Of a stretch of DNA of 20,429 nt, positions 1 through 8,150 are shown piece by piece; position 1 is the first letter of the stretch, and the number at the start of each line of letters is the position of its first letter. This DNA comes from Pelotomaculum sp. (GTDB lineage: Bacteria > Bacillota > Desulfotomaculia > Desulfotomaculales > Pelotomaculaceae). The stretch lies in the NCBI GenBank assembly GCA_003489345.1, contig DNIT01000218.1, positions 15,017 through 35,445 on the forward strand, in the 5' to 3' direction. A program made the translations under genes and the position numbers. The notes beneath the pieces are model-generated. The model saw nothing but the letters and a program-made list of their open reading frames with translations. It was not told where the DNA came from and ran no database searches.

Positions 1-2255
1 ACTTCACAGCCCATGCAATCCAATGGTGTGACCTGGATGCGATAAGCTAACCCGGAGAGCTGTTTGCCGATGGCCGGTTTGGTTTCGAACGCAGCCGGAG
101 CGTTCTTTAATTCTTCCTCGGTCAACAGGATCGGCCTGATCGCTGCGTGCGGGCAAACAAACGAACACTGGTTGCACTGGATACAGTTTTCTTTGATCCA
201 CCTGGGCACAAACGCTGCCACACCACGTTTTTCATATTTGGCAGTGCCGGGCGGGAAGGTACCGTCTTCCGCACCTTTAAAAGCGCTGACGGGAAGCGTA
301 TCTCCTTCATTCTTGGCCATGATCCGCAAGACATTCTTAATGAAATCAGGCTCTTCTTTTTCTACCACCGGCTCATCAGCAGCGTCAGCCCACGCGGCGG
401 GTATATCAATTTTAACAATGTTGTTAATACCGGCATCAACAGAAGCGTTGTTCATGTTGACGATCTTATCGCCTTTTTTACCGTAAGCTTTCATGATCTG
501 GTCTTTCATGTAACCAACAGCTTCGTCAATGGGAATCACTCTGGCCAGTTTGAAGAAAGCCGCCTGCATGATCATATTGGTACGGTTGCCCAAGCCAAGT
601 TCCCTGGCGATTTCCACAGCGTTGATGGTAAAGAAGTTGATTTTGCTTTTAGCAAGATATCTCTTAATCTTGGCCGGTAACTTTTCTTCCAGCTCTTCCG
701 GTGACCAGACACAGTTGAGCAGGAAGGCGCCGCCGGGCTTGAGACCTGCCGTTAAATCATAAACATTCACATAAGACTGGTTGCTGCAGGAAATGAAGTC
801 GGCTGTGTTAATCAGGTAAGGCGCCTTAATGGGTTTTTTGCCAAAGCGCAGGTGGGAAACGGTGATGCCGCCTGATTTTTTGGAGTCATAAGCAAAATAG
901 GCTTGCGCAAAAAGGTCAGTATGGTCGTTGATGATTTCTACGGCTTGCTTGTTGGCGCCCACCGTGCCGTCGGAACCGAGGCCAAAAAACTTGCACTGGA
1001 TGGTCCCTGCCGGCGCAACATCGATATCCTCTCCCCTTTCCAGGGATGTAAAGGATACGTCGTCGATAATGCTGATCGTGAAATTACTCTTTGGTTCGTC
1101 TGCTTTCAGGTTTTCATATACAGCTACGATATCGGAAGGCAGGGTATCCTTGGAGCCCAGACCGTAACGTCCCCCAACAACAAGCGGTTTCTCAACATCT
1201 GCGTTGAAGAATAAGTTGCAAATGTCGTTATACAGTGGTTCTCCAGGGGAACCTGGGGTCTTAATCCGGTCAAGTACGGCAATTCTCTTGACAGTCTGTG
1301 GGTATACGTTAAAGAAGTATTTCGCTGAGAAAGGTCTGTACAGGTGTACTTTAATAAGTCCGACCTTTTCTCCTTTGGCCATCAGGTAGTTGATGGTTTC
1401 TTCAGCGGTATCACAGACAGAACCCATTGCCACGATGATGTTTTCGGCATCCGGCGCTCCGTAATAGTCAAACGGTTTGTACTCCCGGCCGGTGATCTTG
1501 CCGATTTCCTGCATATATTCATTTACGATATCAGGGACTGGCTCGAAGAACGGGCTGCAAGCCTCTCTGGCCTGGAAGAAAATATCCGGGTTCTGGTTGG
1601 AGCCCCTGATAACCGGACGGTCAGGATTTAAGCTGTTATCCCGGAAAGCCTTGACAGCGTCCATGTCAACCAGTTTGGCAAAATCATCATAATCGATGAC
1701 TTCTACCTTCTGCTGCTCGTGGGAAGTTCTGAAACCATCATAGAAGTGCAGGAAAGGCACTCTGGACTTGATGGCGGCCAGGTGGGCGACGCCACCGATA
1801 TCAATGACTTCCTGAACACTGTTGGAGCACAGTAAAGCAAAGCCCGTTTGGACAGTTGACATTACATCAGAGTGGTCTCCGAAAATATTCAAAGCATGGG
1901 TTGCGATGCTCCGGGCTGTTACGTGCAGTACACCGGGGAGAAGTTCACCGGCAATTTTATACATGCTGGGGATCATCAAGAGCAAGCCTTGTGATGCTGT
2001 ATAGCTTGTTGTTAACGCGCCCGCGCATAAAGCGCCGTGCATGGCTGCGGCTGCCCCTGCTTCGGATTGCATTTCGGTGACGTCCACGGTTTGACCGAAA
2101 ATGTTTTTCAGTCCCTGAGCGCTCCACTCGTCAACATATTCTGCCATGGGAGAGGATGGGGTGATGGGGAAAATGCAGGCACACTCGGTAAAAGCATAAG
2201 ATACGTATGCCGCCGCCTTGGTGCCGTCCATCGTCTTCATCTTGTCTTTTGCCAT
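1..2255 (-). CDS. nifJ: Pyruvate:ferredoxin (flavodoxin) oxidoreductase, homodimeric type, 3' end outside window
   Basis: Oxidises pyruvate and CoA to acetyl-CoA, CO2 and reduced ferredoxin in the cytoplasm. The reading frame is open from the ATG at 2255 to the left edge, about 751 residues of an enzyme usually near 1170-1200. The N-terminus reads MAKDKMKTMDGTKAAAYV and carries the FPITPSSPMAEYVDEW stretch typical of domain I. GRYGLGSKDT and SNQSYVNVYDLTAGLKPGG follow. Near residue 691 a ferredoxin-like domain begins with CIQCNQCSFVCP, and the first CxxC of a second 4Fe-4S cluster (LDCMGCEV) lies at the edge. The C-terminal TPP domain is cut off. A strong GAGGAGGT ribosome binding site precedes the ATG. 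The gene follows the propionate operon, whose end product pyruvate is its substrate, but the terminator-like hairpin at 2434-2466 suggests separate transcription. A 2-oxoacid relative is possible but less likely. Confidence 0.95.
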   Translation of the reverse strand, partial: MAKDKMKTMDGTKAAAYVSYAFTECACIFPITPSSPMAEYVDEWSAQGLKNIFGQTVDVTEMQSEAGAAAAMHGALCAGALTTSYTASQGLLLMIPSMYKIAGELLPGVLHVTARSIATHALNIFGDHSDVMSTVQTGFALLCSNSVQEVIDIGGVAHLAAIKSRVPFLHFYDGFRTSHEQQKVEVIDYDDFAKLVDMDAVKAFRDNSLNPDRPVIRGSNQNPDIFFQAREACSPFFEPVPDIVNEYMQEIGKITGREYKPFDYYGAPDAENIIVAMGSVCDTAEETINYLMAKGEKVGLIKVHLYRPFSAKYFFNVYPQTVKRIAVLDRIKTPGSPGEPLYNDICNLFFNADVEKPLVVGGRYGLGSKDTLPSDIVAVYENLKADEPKSNFTISIIDDVSFTSLERGEDIDVAPAGTIQCKFFGLGSDGTVGANKQAVEIINDHTDLFAQAYFAYDSKKSGGITVSHLRFGKKPIKAPYLINTADFISCSNQSYVNVYDLTAGLKPGGAFLLNCVWSPEELEEKLPAKIKRYLAKSKINFFTINAVEIARELGLGNRTNMIMQAAFFKLARVIPIDEAVGYMKDQIMKAYGKKGDKIVNMNNASVDAGINNIVKIDIPAAWADAADEPVVEKEEPDFIKNVLRIMAKNEGDTLPVSAFKGAEDGTFPPGTAKYEKRGVAAFVPRWIKENCIQCNQCSFVCPHAAIRPILLTEEELKNAPAAFETKPAIGKQLSGLAYRIQVTPLDCMGCE

Positions 2256-2433
2256 TAATTGGTTACCTCCTCTTAGTTCAGATTCAATCCAATAACGCAG
2301 GTAATAAAACCCGTGTAATTTCGGCCTAAAGAAAAATTAATACAATTAGAATCTTATCATATATAACCGGTCATTTAAAACTATTAATTTTTACAATTTG
2401 TTTGTTTTTAAAAATTCACTTAATCAAAAGGGG

Positions 2434-2466
2434 TACTGAGGACCGCTATCAGGCGGCCCGTCAGTA
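2434..2466 (-). terminator. Terminator-like hairpin at the end of the propionate operon
   Basis: TACTGA (2434-2439) pairs with TCAGTA (2461-2466), and an imperfect GC-rich inner stem (GGACCGC against GGCGGCCC) closes a short loop. On the minus strand the hairpin is followed by CCCCTTTTGATT, so the U-tract is short and displaced. It lies 29 bases after the 5S stop codon and before the PFOR gene, where an operon terminator would be expected. It may be leaky, allowing read-through into PFOR. Confidence 0.5.
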
Positions 2467-2494
2467 TATTGCATATATATTCACGAAATTCAAA

Positions 2495-3898
2495 CTAAAC
2501 AGGATAGAATTCAGAGCTTTTTTTGGCTAGTTCAACGTCAACGTTGAGCTTTTTGGCCATCCTCTCTTCCAGGAACTTGGGAGCTACCTGCGGGTAAATG
2601 GCGCAGGAAATGATATCTTCCTCTTTCTCCATGACCGGAGCGATCATTTCCTTGGCCTTGGGCAGTTCCGGTTCCAGCATGTCGGCCGGGCGGCAGGTAA
2701 TGGGCTGTTCATTACCAATGATCATCTTGCGTGCTTCTTCATTGATGGGAGCCGGGGGACGGCCGTAATAACCGCGCATGTACTGTTTGACTTCGTTGGT
2801 GCACATCTTATAGCGACCCATAAGGACGTTGAGCACCGCCTGGGAGCCGACGATCTGACTGGAGGGCGTTACCAGCGGCGGCCAGCCGAAGTCTTCCTGC
2901 ACTCTGGGCATTTCCTCGAGCACCTCCGGCAGCCGGTGCAGAGCATTGGCCTGCTGCAGCTGGGAGAGGAAGTTGGACATCATGCCGCCCGGGACCTGGG
3001 ATACCAGGATGCCGGCGTCCGGATATTTCTGTGCCAAATCGAACGCATCGTAAAGCGGCCGGATGTTCTTCCAATAATCAGCAAGCTCAATCATGGGTTT
3101 AAGGTCTAAGCCGGGATCGTACTCAGTACCTTCAAAAGCTGCACACATGACTTCAATAGATGGTTGAGAAGTTTGTACAGACATTGGAGATATCGCACAG
3201 TCAATGATATTGGCGCCTGCTTCTATACCTTTCATATAGGCCATGGCGCCCATGCCGCTGGTATAGTGGCAGTGAATTTGGATCGGTACTGTTATTCCGG
3301 CATCCCTCATACCTTTTACAATATTGTAAGTTATATAAGGGGCAATAATGCCGGCCATATCCTTGATCGCAATGGAATGGACACCCATCGATTCCAGTTC
3401 TTTCGCCAGTTTCACATAATATTCAACTGTGTGGACCGGGCTGATGGCGTAGCAGATGGTGCCCTGCGCGTGTGCGCCCTCATCAATAACTGTTTTAATT
3501 GCTACTTCCAGGTTCCGGTAATCGTTTAAGGCATCAAAACAGCGGAATATATCCATACCATTGAATACAGCTTTTTTGATAAACTCAATTAGAACGTCAT
3601 CGGCATAGTTCCTGTACCCGACGATGTTTTGCCCTCTTAATAGCATTTGCGTCTTGGTTTTTTTTAGGTGACGCCTGATTACACGTAGACGTTCCCAAGG
3701 GTCGTCACCACAGAAGCGCATACAGGTATCGAAGGTGGCCCCACCCCACATTTCCATGGAATGGAAGCCGATTTCATCGTGTTTCTCTGCGATGGGAACC
3801 ATGTGCTCGGTTTTCATTCTAGTCGCCAACAGTGACTGGTGGGCGTCCCGGAATGTTGTATCGGTTATCAAAGCAGCCTTTGGGCCTTTAGTTGCCAT
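2495..3898 (-). CDS. Carboxyltransferase 5S-type subunit (oxaloacetate decarboxylase alpha / pyruvate carboxylase subunit B without biotin domain)
   Basis: Transfers the carboxyl group between oxaloacetate and carrier biotin, giving pyruvate, and thus couples oxaloacetate breakdown to propionyl-CoA carboxylation. The DRE-TIM/HMGL-like barrel begins with ITDTTFRDAHQSLLATR, where the metal-binding Asp lies (about residues 11-27). The Lys expected to be carbamylated is in AIKDMAG (K179), and metal-ligand histidines are in IHCHYT (H209, H211). At 467 residues it is the short form with no biotinyl domain, matching the Propionibacterium 5S subunit; the biotin carrier is separate, at 4978-5382. The start was placed at the ATG at 3898 because GGGGAGG sits 8 bases upstream. 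A further-upstream in-frame start at 3955 would overlap the malate dehydrogenase stop and has no family support. It is the last gene of the operon, 46 bases after mdh. Confidence 0.92.
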   Translation of the reverse strand: MATKGPKAALITDTTFRDAHQSLLATRMKTEHMVPIAEKHDEIGFHSMEMWGGATFDTCMRFCGDDPWERLRVIRRHLKKTKTQMLLRGQNIVGYRNYADDVLIEFIKKAVFNGMDIFRCFDALNDYRNLEVAIKTVIDEGAHAQGTICYAISPVHTVEYYVKLAKELESMGVHSIAIKDMAGIIAPYITYNIVKGMRDAGITVPIQIHCHYTSGMGAMAYMKGIEAGANIIDCAISPMSVQTSQPSIEVMCAAFEGTEYDPGLDLKPMIELADYWKNIRPLYDAFDLAQKYPDAGILVSQVPGGMMSNFLSQLQQANALHRLPEVLEEMPRVQEDFGWPPLVTPSSQIVGSQAVLNVLMGRYKMCTNEVKQYMRGYYGRPPAPINEEARKMIIGNEQPITCRPADMLEPELPKAKEMIAPVMEKEEDIISCAIYPQVAPKFLEERMAKKLNVDVELAKKSSEFYPV

Positions 3899-3944
3899 CT
3901 TATTATCCTCCCCTTTTCTCGCTGGCTGGACTTTAGTCAAGGTA

Positions 3945-4877
3945 CTACAGCCCAACTACCTTCATCAGGTCGCGAACGGCCTGGATGGAATTATCCAGGG
4001 CGGCTTTTTCTTCCGCAGTCAAATCGAGTTCATATATTTTTTCCACACCGTTGCCGCCGATCAATGCAGGCACACCGGTATAAAGGTCTTTGGCCCCATA
4101 TTCACCATTTAGATAACAGGCTACGGGCATAATGCGTTTTTTATCTTTTAGCACCGCTTCGGCCATCTGCACACAGCCGGCGGAAGGAGCATAGTAAGCG
4201 CTGCCGGTCTTAAGGAAGCTCACAATCTCTGCGCCGCCATGGGCGGTTCTCTTGACGATCTCAGCAAGCCGTTCGGCTGGTATCAATTGTGTAATAGGTA
4301 TGCCGCCTGCAAAGGAATGGCTTAGGACGGGCACCATGGTATCCCCGTGTCCGCCAAGCACCATGGCGCTGACATCTTCAAAGGAAACACCCAGTTCCAG
4401 TGCCAGGAAGGTGCGGAAACGGGCCGAATCAAGCACGCCGGCCTGGCCAAATACGCGGTTGGCCGGGAAGCCGGTAGCCTTATAGGCAGCATAGACCATA
4501 ACATCGAGCGGGTTGGATACGACAATAATCGTACAGTTTGGTGAATAGCGGGCAATGTTCTCCGCACACGACACGACAATCTTGTAGTTGATATTCAAAA
4601 GATCGTCCCGGCTCATCCCGGGCTTACGGGCAATACCGGCGGTAATGATGGCTACGTCTGAATCAGCTGTATCCTCATAGTTATTGGTCCCGGTAATGAT
4701 GCTGTCATAGCGAAAAATTGGAGCCGCTTGCATCAGATCAAGGGCTTTACCCTGGGGAACCCCTTCGACAACGTCAACCAGAACCACATCACCCAGTTCC
4801 CTTGCCGCTGCCCAGTGCGCACATGTCGCGCCAACGTTACCTGCGCCAACAACGGTAATCTTTTTTCTTTTCATCAT
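3945..4877 (-). CDS. mdh: Malate dehydrogenase (LDH/MDH superfamily)
   Basis: Oxidises malate to oxaloacetate with NAD+, between fumarase and the 5S carboxyltransferase. With the start at 4877 the protein is 310 residues, the usual family size. The NAD-binding glycine motif is GAGNVGATCA (residues 11-20), and the acidic residue after beta-strand 2 (VLVDVVEG) indicates NAD specificity. The substrate-loop stretch GIARKPGMSRDDLL has the Arg that marks malate rather than lactate dehydrogenases. The catalytic His is in GGHGDTMVP (H177). GGGAGGG lies 7 bases upstream of this ATG. An in-frame ATG at 4973 would add 32 residues unrelated to the family, read across the intercistronic hairpin, so I rejected it. 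Confidence 0.94.
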   Translation of the reverse strand: MMKRKKITVVGAGNVGATCAHWAAARELGDVVLVDVVEGVPQGKALDLMQAAPIFRYDSIITGTNNYEDTADSDVAIITAGIARKPGMSRDDLLNINYKIVVSCAENIARYSPNCTIIVVSNPLDVMVYAAYKATGFPANRVFGQAGVLDSARFRTFLALELGVSFEDVSAMVLGGHGDTMVPVLSHSFAGGIPITQLIPAERLAEIVKRTAHGGAEIVSFLKTGSAYYAPSAGCVQMAEAVLKDKKRIMPVACYLNGEYGAKDLYTGVPALIGGNGVEKIYELDLTAEEKAALDNSIQAVRDLMKVVGL

Positions 4878-4941
4878 AAAATATCCCTCCCAACCTAAAG
4901 TGAATCGTATTGCGTTCGTCTTTGCCGGTGATGCTCTGGCA

Positions 4942-4962
4942 GAGGCGCTATAGCAGCGCCTC
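4942..4962 (-). repeat. Perfect 8-bp inverted repeat between biotin carrier and mdh
   Basis: GAGGCGCT (4942-4949) and AGCGCCTC (4955-4962) form a perfect 8-bp GC-rich stem with the 5-base loop ATAGC. It sits in the 100-base gap between the biotin carrier stop and the mdh ribosome binding site. No U-tract follows on either strand, so it is probably not an intrinsic terminator. An mRNA processing or stability element is an inference. Confidence 0.7.
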
Positions 4963-4977
4963 CGACCTTTCACAGTT

Positions 4978-5382
4978 TTAGCCGATTATGATTAGTTGAT
5001 CGCCACCGTTAACAGCTTGCCCCTTGCTTACCTTGACTTCTTTAACTGTTCCGGCTTTGTCGGCCTGGAGCTCATTTTCCATCTTCATGGCTTCCAGGAT
5101 CAGTAACACATCGCCAATCTTAACTGCATCGCCCACTTTGACCTTAACATCAAGAATGGTGCCGGGCATAGGGGCGCATAAAGCGCCGCCGCCACCGCCG
5201 CCTGCGGCAGGTTTCGGGGCCGCGGTTGGCGCCGGGGCTGCCGCGGGAGCAGCCGGGGCCGGGGGAGCCGCTACAGGAGCCGGTGGTGGAGCTGCCGGGG
5301 CCGGCGCTGCTGCGCTTCCGCCAATTGCTTCAACTTCAACTTCATAAACTTCGCCATTTACCGTAATCTTAAACTTTTGCAT
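4978..5382 (-). CDS. Biotin carboxyl carrier subunit of the carboxyltransferase (1.3S / decarboxylase gamma type)
   Basis: Carries carboxybiotin between the 12S-type and 5S-type active sites. The 134-residue protein has a short N-terminal segment (1-22), then an Ala/Pro-rich flexible linker (about 23-58), a run of six glycines (61-66), and a C-terminal biotinyl domain (about 69-134). The biotinylation motif is EAMKMEN with the acceptor Lys at residue 100, about 35 residues from the C-terminus as is usual. AGGAGGG precedes the ATG. The gene lies between the epsilon-like small gene (48-base gap) and mdh. No biotin protein ligase gene is in the window. Confidence 0.95.
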   Translation of the reverse strand: MQKFKITVNGEVYEVEVEAIGGSAAAPAPAAPPPAPVAAPPAPAAPAAAPAPTAAPKPAAGGGGGGALCAPMPGTILDVKVKVGDAVKIGDVLLILEAMKMENELQADKAGTVKEVKVSKGQAVNGGDQLIIIG

Positions 5383-5430
5383 GCAGTTTCCCTCCTAAAA
5401 TGGTAGGCCTGTTCTTTTCTGCCGTATGAA

Positions 5431-5628
5431 TTAAATATAGTCCCTGTTCATATCGCGACCGAGCATAATCTCCGTTATGCCGGCTTTTCTCCAGGGGCTC
5501 ATGCCCTTGGTGACTTTCCTGACCTGAAAACCTTCTTGCGCTGAGAAGCCGTAAAGGGCAATTGCCGCTGCGATAGCGGCCAGTACTTCGGGTTTAATAC
5601 CGGCCTTCGTTTTAGTGGCTGCAGACAT
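5431..5628 (-). CDS. Small epsilon/OadG-tail-like subunit of methylmalonyl-CoA decarboxylase family
   Basis: This 65-residue protein has an Ala-rich helix (KPEVLAAIAAAIALYG, residues 13-28) followed by QVRKV and SPWRKAGITEIMLGRD. The pattern of an AAIAAAIA helix followed by a short basic strand and an SPW-x3-G tail is, from memory, typical of the cytoplasmic tail of OadG/MmdD subunits and of the 55-residue MmdE of Veillonella. There is no convincing transmembrane helix, so the membrane-anchoring part of a delta subunit is absent. GGAGGAGG lies upstream of the ATG, and the gene sits 33 bases after the alpha subunit and 48 before the biotin carrier. The likely role is assembly or stabilisation of the alpha-carrier complex. 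The family assignment is by motif only. Confidence 0.75.
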   Translation of the reverse strand: MSAATKTKAGIKPEVLAAIAAAIALYGFSAQEGFQVRKVTKGMSPWRKAGITEIMLGRDMNRDYI

Positions 5629-5661
5629 CTGTTATTCCTCCTCCTTGCCGGTACTCCAACA

Positions 5662-7200
5662 CTACATGGGAATGTTACCGTGTTTCTTCCTGGGTCTGCT
5701 TTCACGTTTGGTTGACAGGTTATGCAGGGCTTCAATAATGTTGGCCCTGGTTTCACGCGGGTCAATAACATCCTGAATGAAGCCTCTGGCACTGGCAATA
5801 TAGGGGTTGGCAAAACGATCACGGTAATCCTGCACCAGTTGTTTACGCGTTTCAACCGGATTTTCAGCCGCGGCAATTTCCTTGCGGTTAATGACGTTAA
5901 CCGCACCTTCCGGGCCCATCACAGCGATTTCAGCGCTGGGCCAGGCAAAGGTGGAGTCAGCCCGCAGTGAGGCCGCGCACATGGCCAGATAGGCTCCCCC
6001 ATAAGCCTTACGGGTAATAATCGTGATCTTGGGAACCGTCGCCTCGGAGTAGGCGTACAGCATCTTGGCGCCGTGCCGGATAATCCCCCCGTATTCCTGT
6101 TGCACCCCGGGCAAGAAGCCCGGTACATCCATGAAAGTAATAATGGGAATGTTGAAGGCGTCGCAGAAACGAATCTGACGCGCAATCTTGTCGGAAACGT
6201 TGATGTCCAGACAGCCTGCCAGGACTCTCGGCTGGTTGGCTATAATTCCAACCGATTGACCGTTGACTCTGGCGAAGCCTACGACACCGTTGATTGCATA
6301 GAATTGGTGTACTTCCAGTAAAGAGCCGGCGTCCACCACGGCATTGATCAAGTTGCGGACGTCATAGCCTTTGTTGGCATCGTCGGGAATAACGGTAAGC
6401 AGTGTCTCCCTGTCCAAGGCGGGTTCGACTGCCGGGAATACCGGCGGATCTTCCAGGTTGTTTAAAGGCAGATAACTGATTAAGGATTTAATTTGGGCCA
6501 GGCATTCCTCTTCACTATTGGCCAGGAAGTGGGCCACACCGCTGACCTGGTTGTGCGTGGATGCGCCTCCCAGCGCCTCCTGGCTTACATCCTCACCGGT
6601 TGTTGCCTTGATCACCAGCGGGCCGGTTATAAACATCTGACTGGTTCCGGAAACCATCATAATAAAGTCGGTCAGAGCCGGGGAGTAGACAGCTCCTCCT
6701 GCGCAGGGTCCCATGATCACGGAAATCTGTGGGATGACCCCGGATGCGACGGTGTTGCGGAAGAAGATCTGGCCATATCCGTCAAGAGCGTCTACTCCTT
6801 CCTGAATCCTGGCGCCGCCGGAATCACAGATGCCGATTACCGGTGCGCCTACTGTCATGGCCATATCGAGTACCTTGCAGATTTTCGCGGCGTGAACGCG
6901 TCCAAGCGATCCCCCTACTACGGTAAAGTCCTGGGCAAAGATATAAACCCTGCGCCCGCCGATGCTTCCATACCCGCCGACAACACCTTCACCGGGGTTC
7001 TTCACCTTTTTGTATTCAATCTCTGTGTTGGCAAATACGTCGATCTCTTTAAAGGTGCCAGGATCAAACAATTCATTGATCCGCTCGCGGGCGGTCTTTT
7101 TGCCCCCTTCATGCTGCTTGTCGATCCTTTTCTGGCCGCCGCCAGCTTCGACATCTGCCCTTAGTTTATTAAGCAGATCCAGTTTATCCTGCATACTCAT
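5662..7200 (-). CDS. mmdA: Methylmalonyl-CoA carboxyltransferase / decarboxylase alpha subunit (12S type)
   Basis: Moves carboxyl between biotin and propionyl-CoA/methylmalonyl-CoA. At 512 residues it has the normal family length and consists of two crotonase-fold carboxyltransferase domains. The N-terminal half has GICDSGGARIQEGVDALDGY, and the C-terminal half has FMDVPGFLPGVQQE and ITRKAYGGAYLAMC; these glycine-rich stretches form the oxyanion holes. A biotin carrier, an epsilon-like peptide and a 5S gene lie downstream, and no membrane beta subunit (sodium pump) is present, so transcarboxylase function is more likely than sodium-pumping decarboxylation. GGAGG lies upstream of the ATG. A propionyl-CoA carboxylase beta chain is the alternative, but no biotin carboxylase gene is nearby. 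Confidence 0.93.
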   Translation of the reverse strand: MSMQDKLDLLNKLRADVEAGGGQKRIDKQHEGGKKTARERINELFDPGTFKEIDVFANTEIEYKKVKNPGEGVVGGYGSIGGRRVYIFAQDFTVVGGSLGRVHAAKICKVLDMAMTVGAPVIGICDSGGARIQEGVDALDGYGQIFFRNTVASGVIPQISVIMGPCAGGAVYSPALTDFIMMVSGTSQMFITGPLVIKATTGEDVSQEALGGASTHNQVSGVAHFLANSEEECLAQIKSLISYLPLNNLEDPPVFPAVEPALDRETLLTVIPDDANKGYDVRNLINAVVDAGSLLEVHQFYAINGVVGFARVNGQSVGIIANQPRVLAGCLDINVSDKIARQIRFCDAFNIPIITFMDVPGFLPGVQQEYGGIIRHGAKMLYAYSEATVPKITIITRKAYGGAYLAMCAASLRADSTFAWPSAEIAVMGPEGAVNVINRKEIAAAENPVETRKQLVQDYRDRFANPYIASARGFIQDVIDPRETRANIIEALHNLSTKRESRPRKKHGNIPM

Positions 7201-7215
7201 GTGATTACCTCCAAT

Positions 7216-7617
7216 CTAGTCGCGCTCACACAGTTCGATAAGGACACCAAAGGTGGATTTTGGGTGCAGGAACGCTATATTTGCCCCGCCCGCGCCGCGC
7301 CTCGGTTTCTGATCAATCAGCCGGACGCCTTTTTCTTTTAGTTCAGCCAACCTTTGCTCCAGGTTTTCCACTCGGAAAGCTATGTGCTGGATCCCTTCAC
7401 CGTTCTTTTCGATGAACTTGGCGATGGCGCCGTCGGGGGATGTTGATTCTAGTAACTCGACTTCACTGTCGCCGGTGGGTAAAAAGGCTACTTTGACCTT
7501 TTGATCTTCCACCACTTCAGTTTCGACTGATTTAAGGCCAAGCATGCCTTCGTAAAATGCTAACGTTGCTGCAAGGTCCTTAACCGCAATCCCGATATGG
7601 TCCACTTTTTTTATCAT
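7216..7617 (-). CDS. mce: Methylmalonyl-CoA epimerase
   Basis: Interconverts (S)- and (R)-methylmalonyl-CoA between the carboxyltransferase and the mutase. The 133-residue protein is a single glyoxalase/VOC-fold chain of normal length. Metal-ligand candidates are H7 (VDHIGIAV), H78 (GEGIQHIAFRV) and E128 (GVLIELCE). The C-terminal stretch IAFLHPKSTFGVLIEL is strongly characteristic of the family. TTTGGAGGG precedes the ATG. It follows the B12 subunit after a 124-base gap containing a hairpin and precedes mmdA by 15 bases. Confidence 0.95.
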   Translation of the reverse strand: MIKKVDHIGIAVKDLAATLAFYEGMLGLKSVETEVVEDQKVKVAFLPTGDSEVELLESTSPDGAIAKFIEKNGEGIQHIAFRVENLEQRLAELKEKGVRLIDQKPRRGAGGANIAFLHPKSTFGVLIELCERD

Positions 7618-7678
7618 CGAGATCCCTCCAAATTTTAGTGGATTTACTTTTCCCCTCTATCTCACTCCCAATTCTCCA

Positions 7679-7713
7679 CGGGTCCGTCGGCCGACATATC
7701 GCCGGCCGACCCG
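7679..7713 (-). repeat. Strong intercistronic hairpin between mutase B12 subunit and epimerase
   Basis: GTCGGCCG (7686-7693) pairs perfectly with CGGCCGAC (7703-7710) around a 9-base loop. An alternative outer CGGG/CCCG pairing (7679-7682 with 7710-7713) can extend the stem across a small bulge. On the operon strand no U-run follows. The plus strand reads GCGTTTTATTTTT after the hairpin, which would resemble a terminator for antisense transcripts. An RNA-processing or stability role in the sense mRNA is an inference. Confidence 0.65.
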
Positions 7714-7741
7714 CGTTTTATTTTTAGCACAAAATAGTAAT

Positions 7742-8134
7742 CTATACGTGCTCTTGAATGTACTTAACCACGTTTTCAAGTGGCGTGCCGGGTCCAAACA
7801 CTTCAGCCACACCGGCTTCTTTCAATGCCGGGATGTCGTCTTCAGGAATAATTCCGCCGCCAATGACCAGGATGTCACCTGCACCCTTTTCTCTAAGAAG
7901 GTTCACCACCTCCGGGAACAAGGTCCCGTGCGCCCCTGAAAGAATGCTCATGCCTACGACGTTAACGTCTTCCTGCAGCGCTGCCGAGACAATCTGCTCC
8001 GGCGTCTGGCGCAAACCGGTATACACAACTTCCATCCCGGCGTCGCGCAATGCTTGGGCGATAACCTTGGCGCCGCGGTCGTGCCCGTCAAGGCCCGGCT
8101 TGGCAACCAATACACGAATGCGTTTTTCGCTCAT
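7742..8134 (-). CDS. Methylmalonyl-CoA mutase, B12-binding (C-terminal/small) subunit
   Basis: Binds adenosylcobalamin for the mutase. The 130-residue protein is a free-standing B12-binding domain. It has the base-off/His-on motif DGHDRG (D16, H18, G21), then GMSILSGAH (the SxL element) and VIGGGI (the GG element). Its start, MSEKRIRVLVAKPGLDG, is typical of two-gene mutases of archaea and Firmicutes. GGAGGAGG lies upstream of the ATG. It begins 16 bases after the large subunit and would assemble with it into the holoenzyme. Confidence 0.96.
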   Translation of the reverse strand: MSEKRIRVLVAKPGLDGHDRGAKVIAQALRDAGMEVVYTGLRQTPEQIVSAALQEDVNVVGMSILSGAHGTLFPEVVNLLREKGAGDILVIGGGIIPEDDIPALKEAGVAEVFGPGTPLENVVKYIQEHV

Positions 8135-8150
8135 CTGCCTTCCTCCTCCC

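Noticed and set aside
3899..3955. A longer 5S carboxyltransferase starting at 3955
   Set aside because: The extra 19 residues overlap the mdh stop and are not family-like, while the ATG at 3898 has a strong ribosome binding site.
4878..4973. A longer malate dehydrogenase starting at 4973
   Set aside because: The added 32 residues are a translation of the intercistronic hairpin region and precede the normal family N-terminus with its own ribosome binding site.
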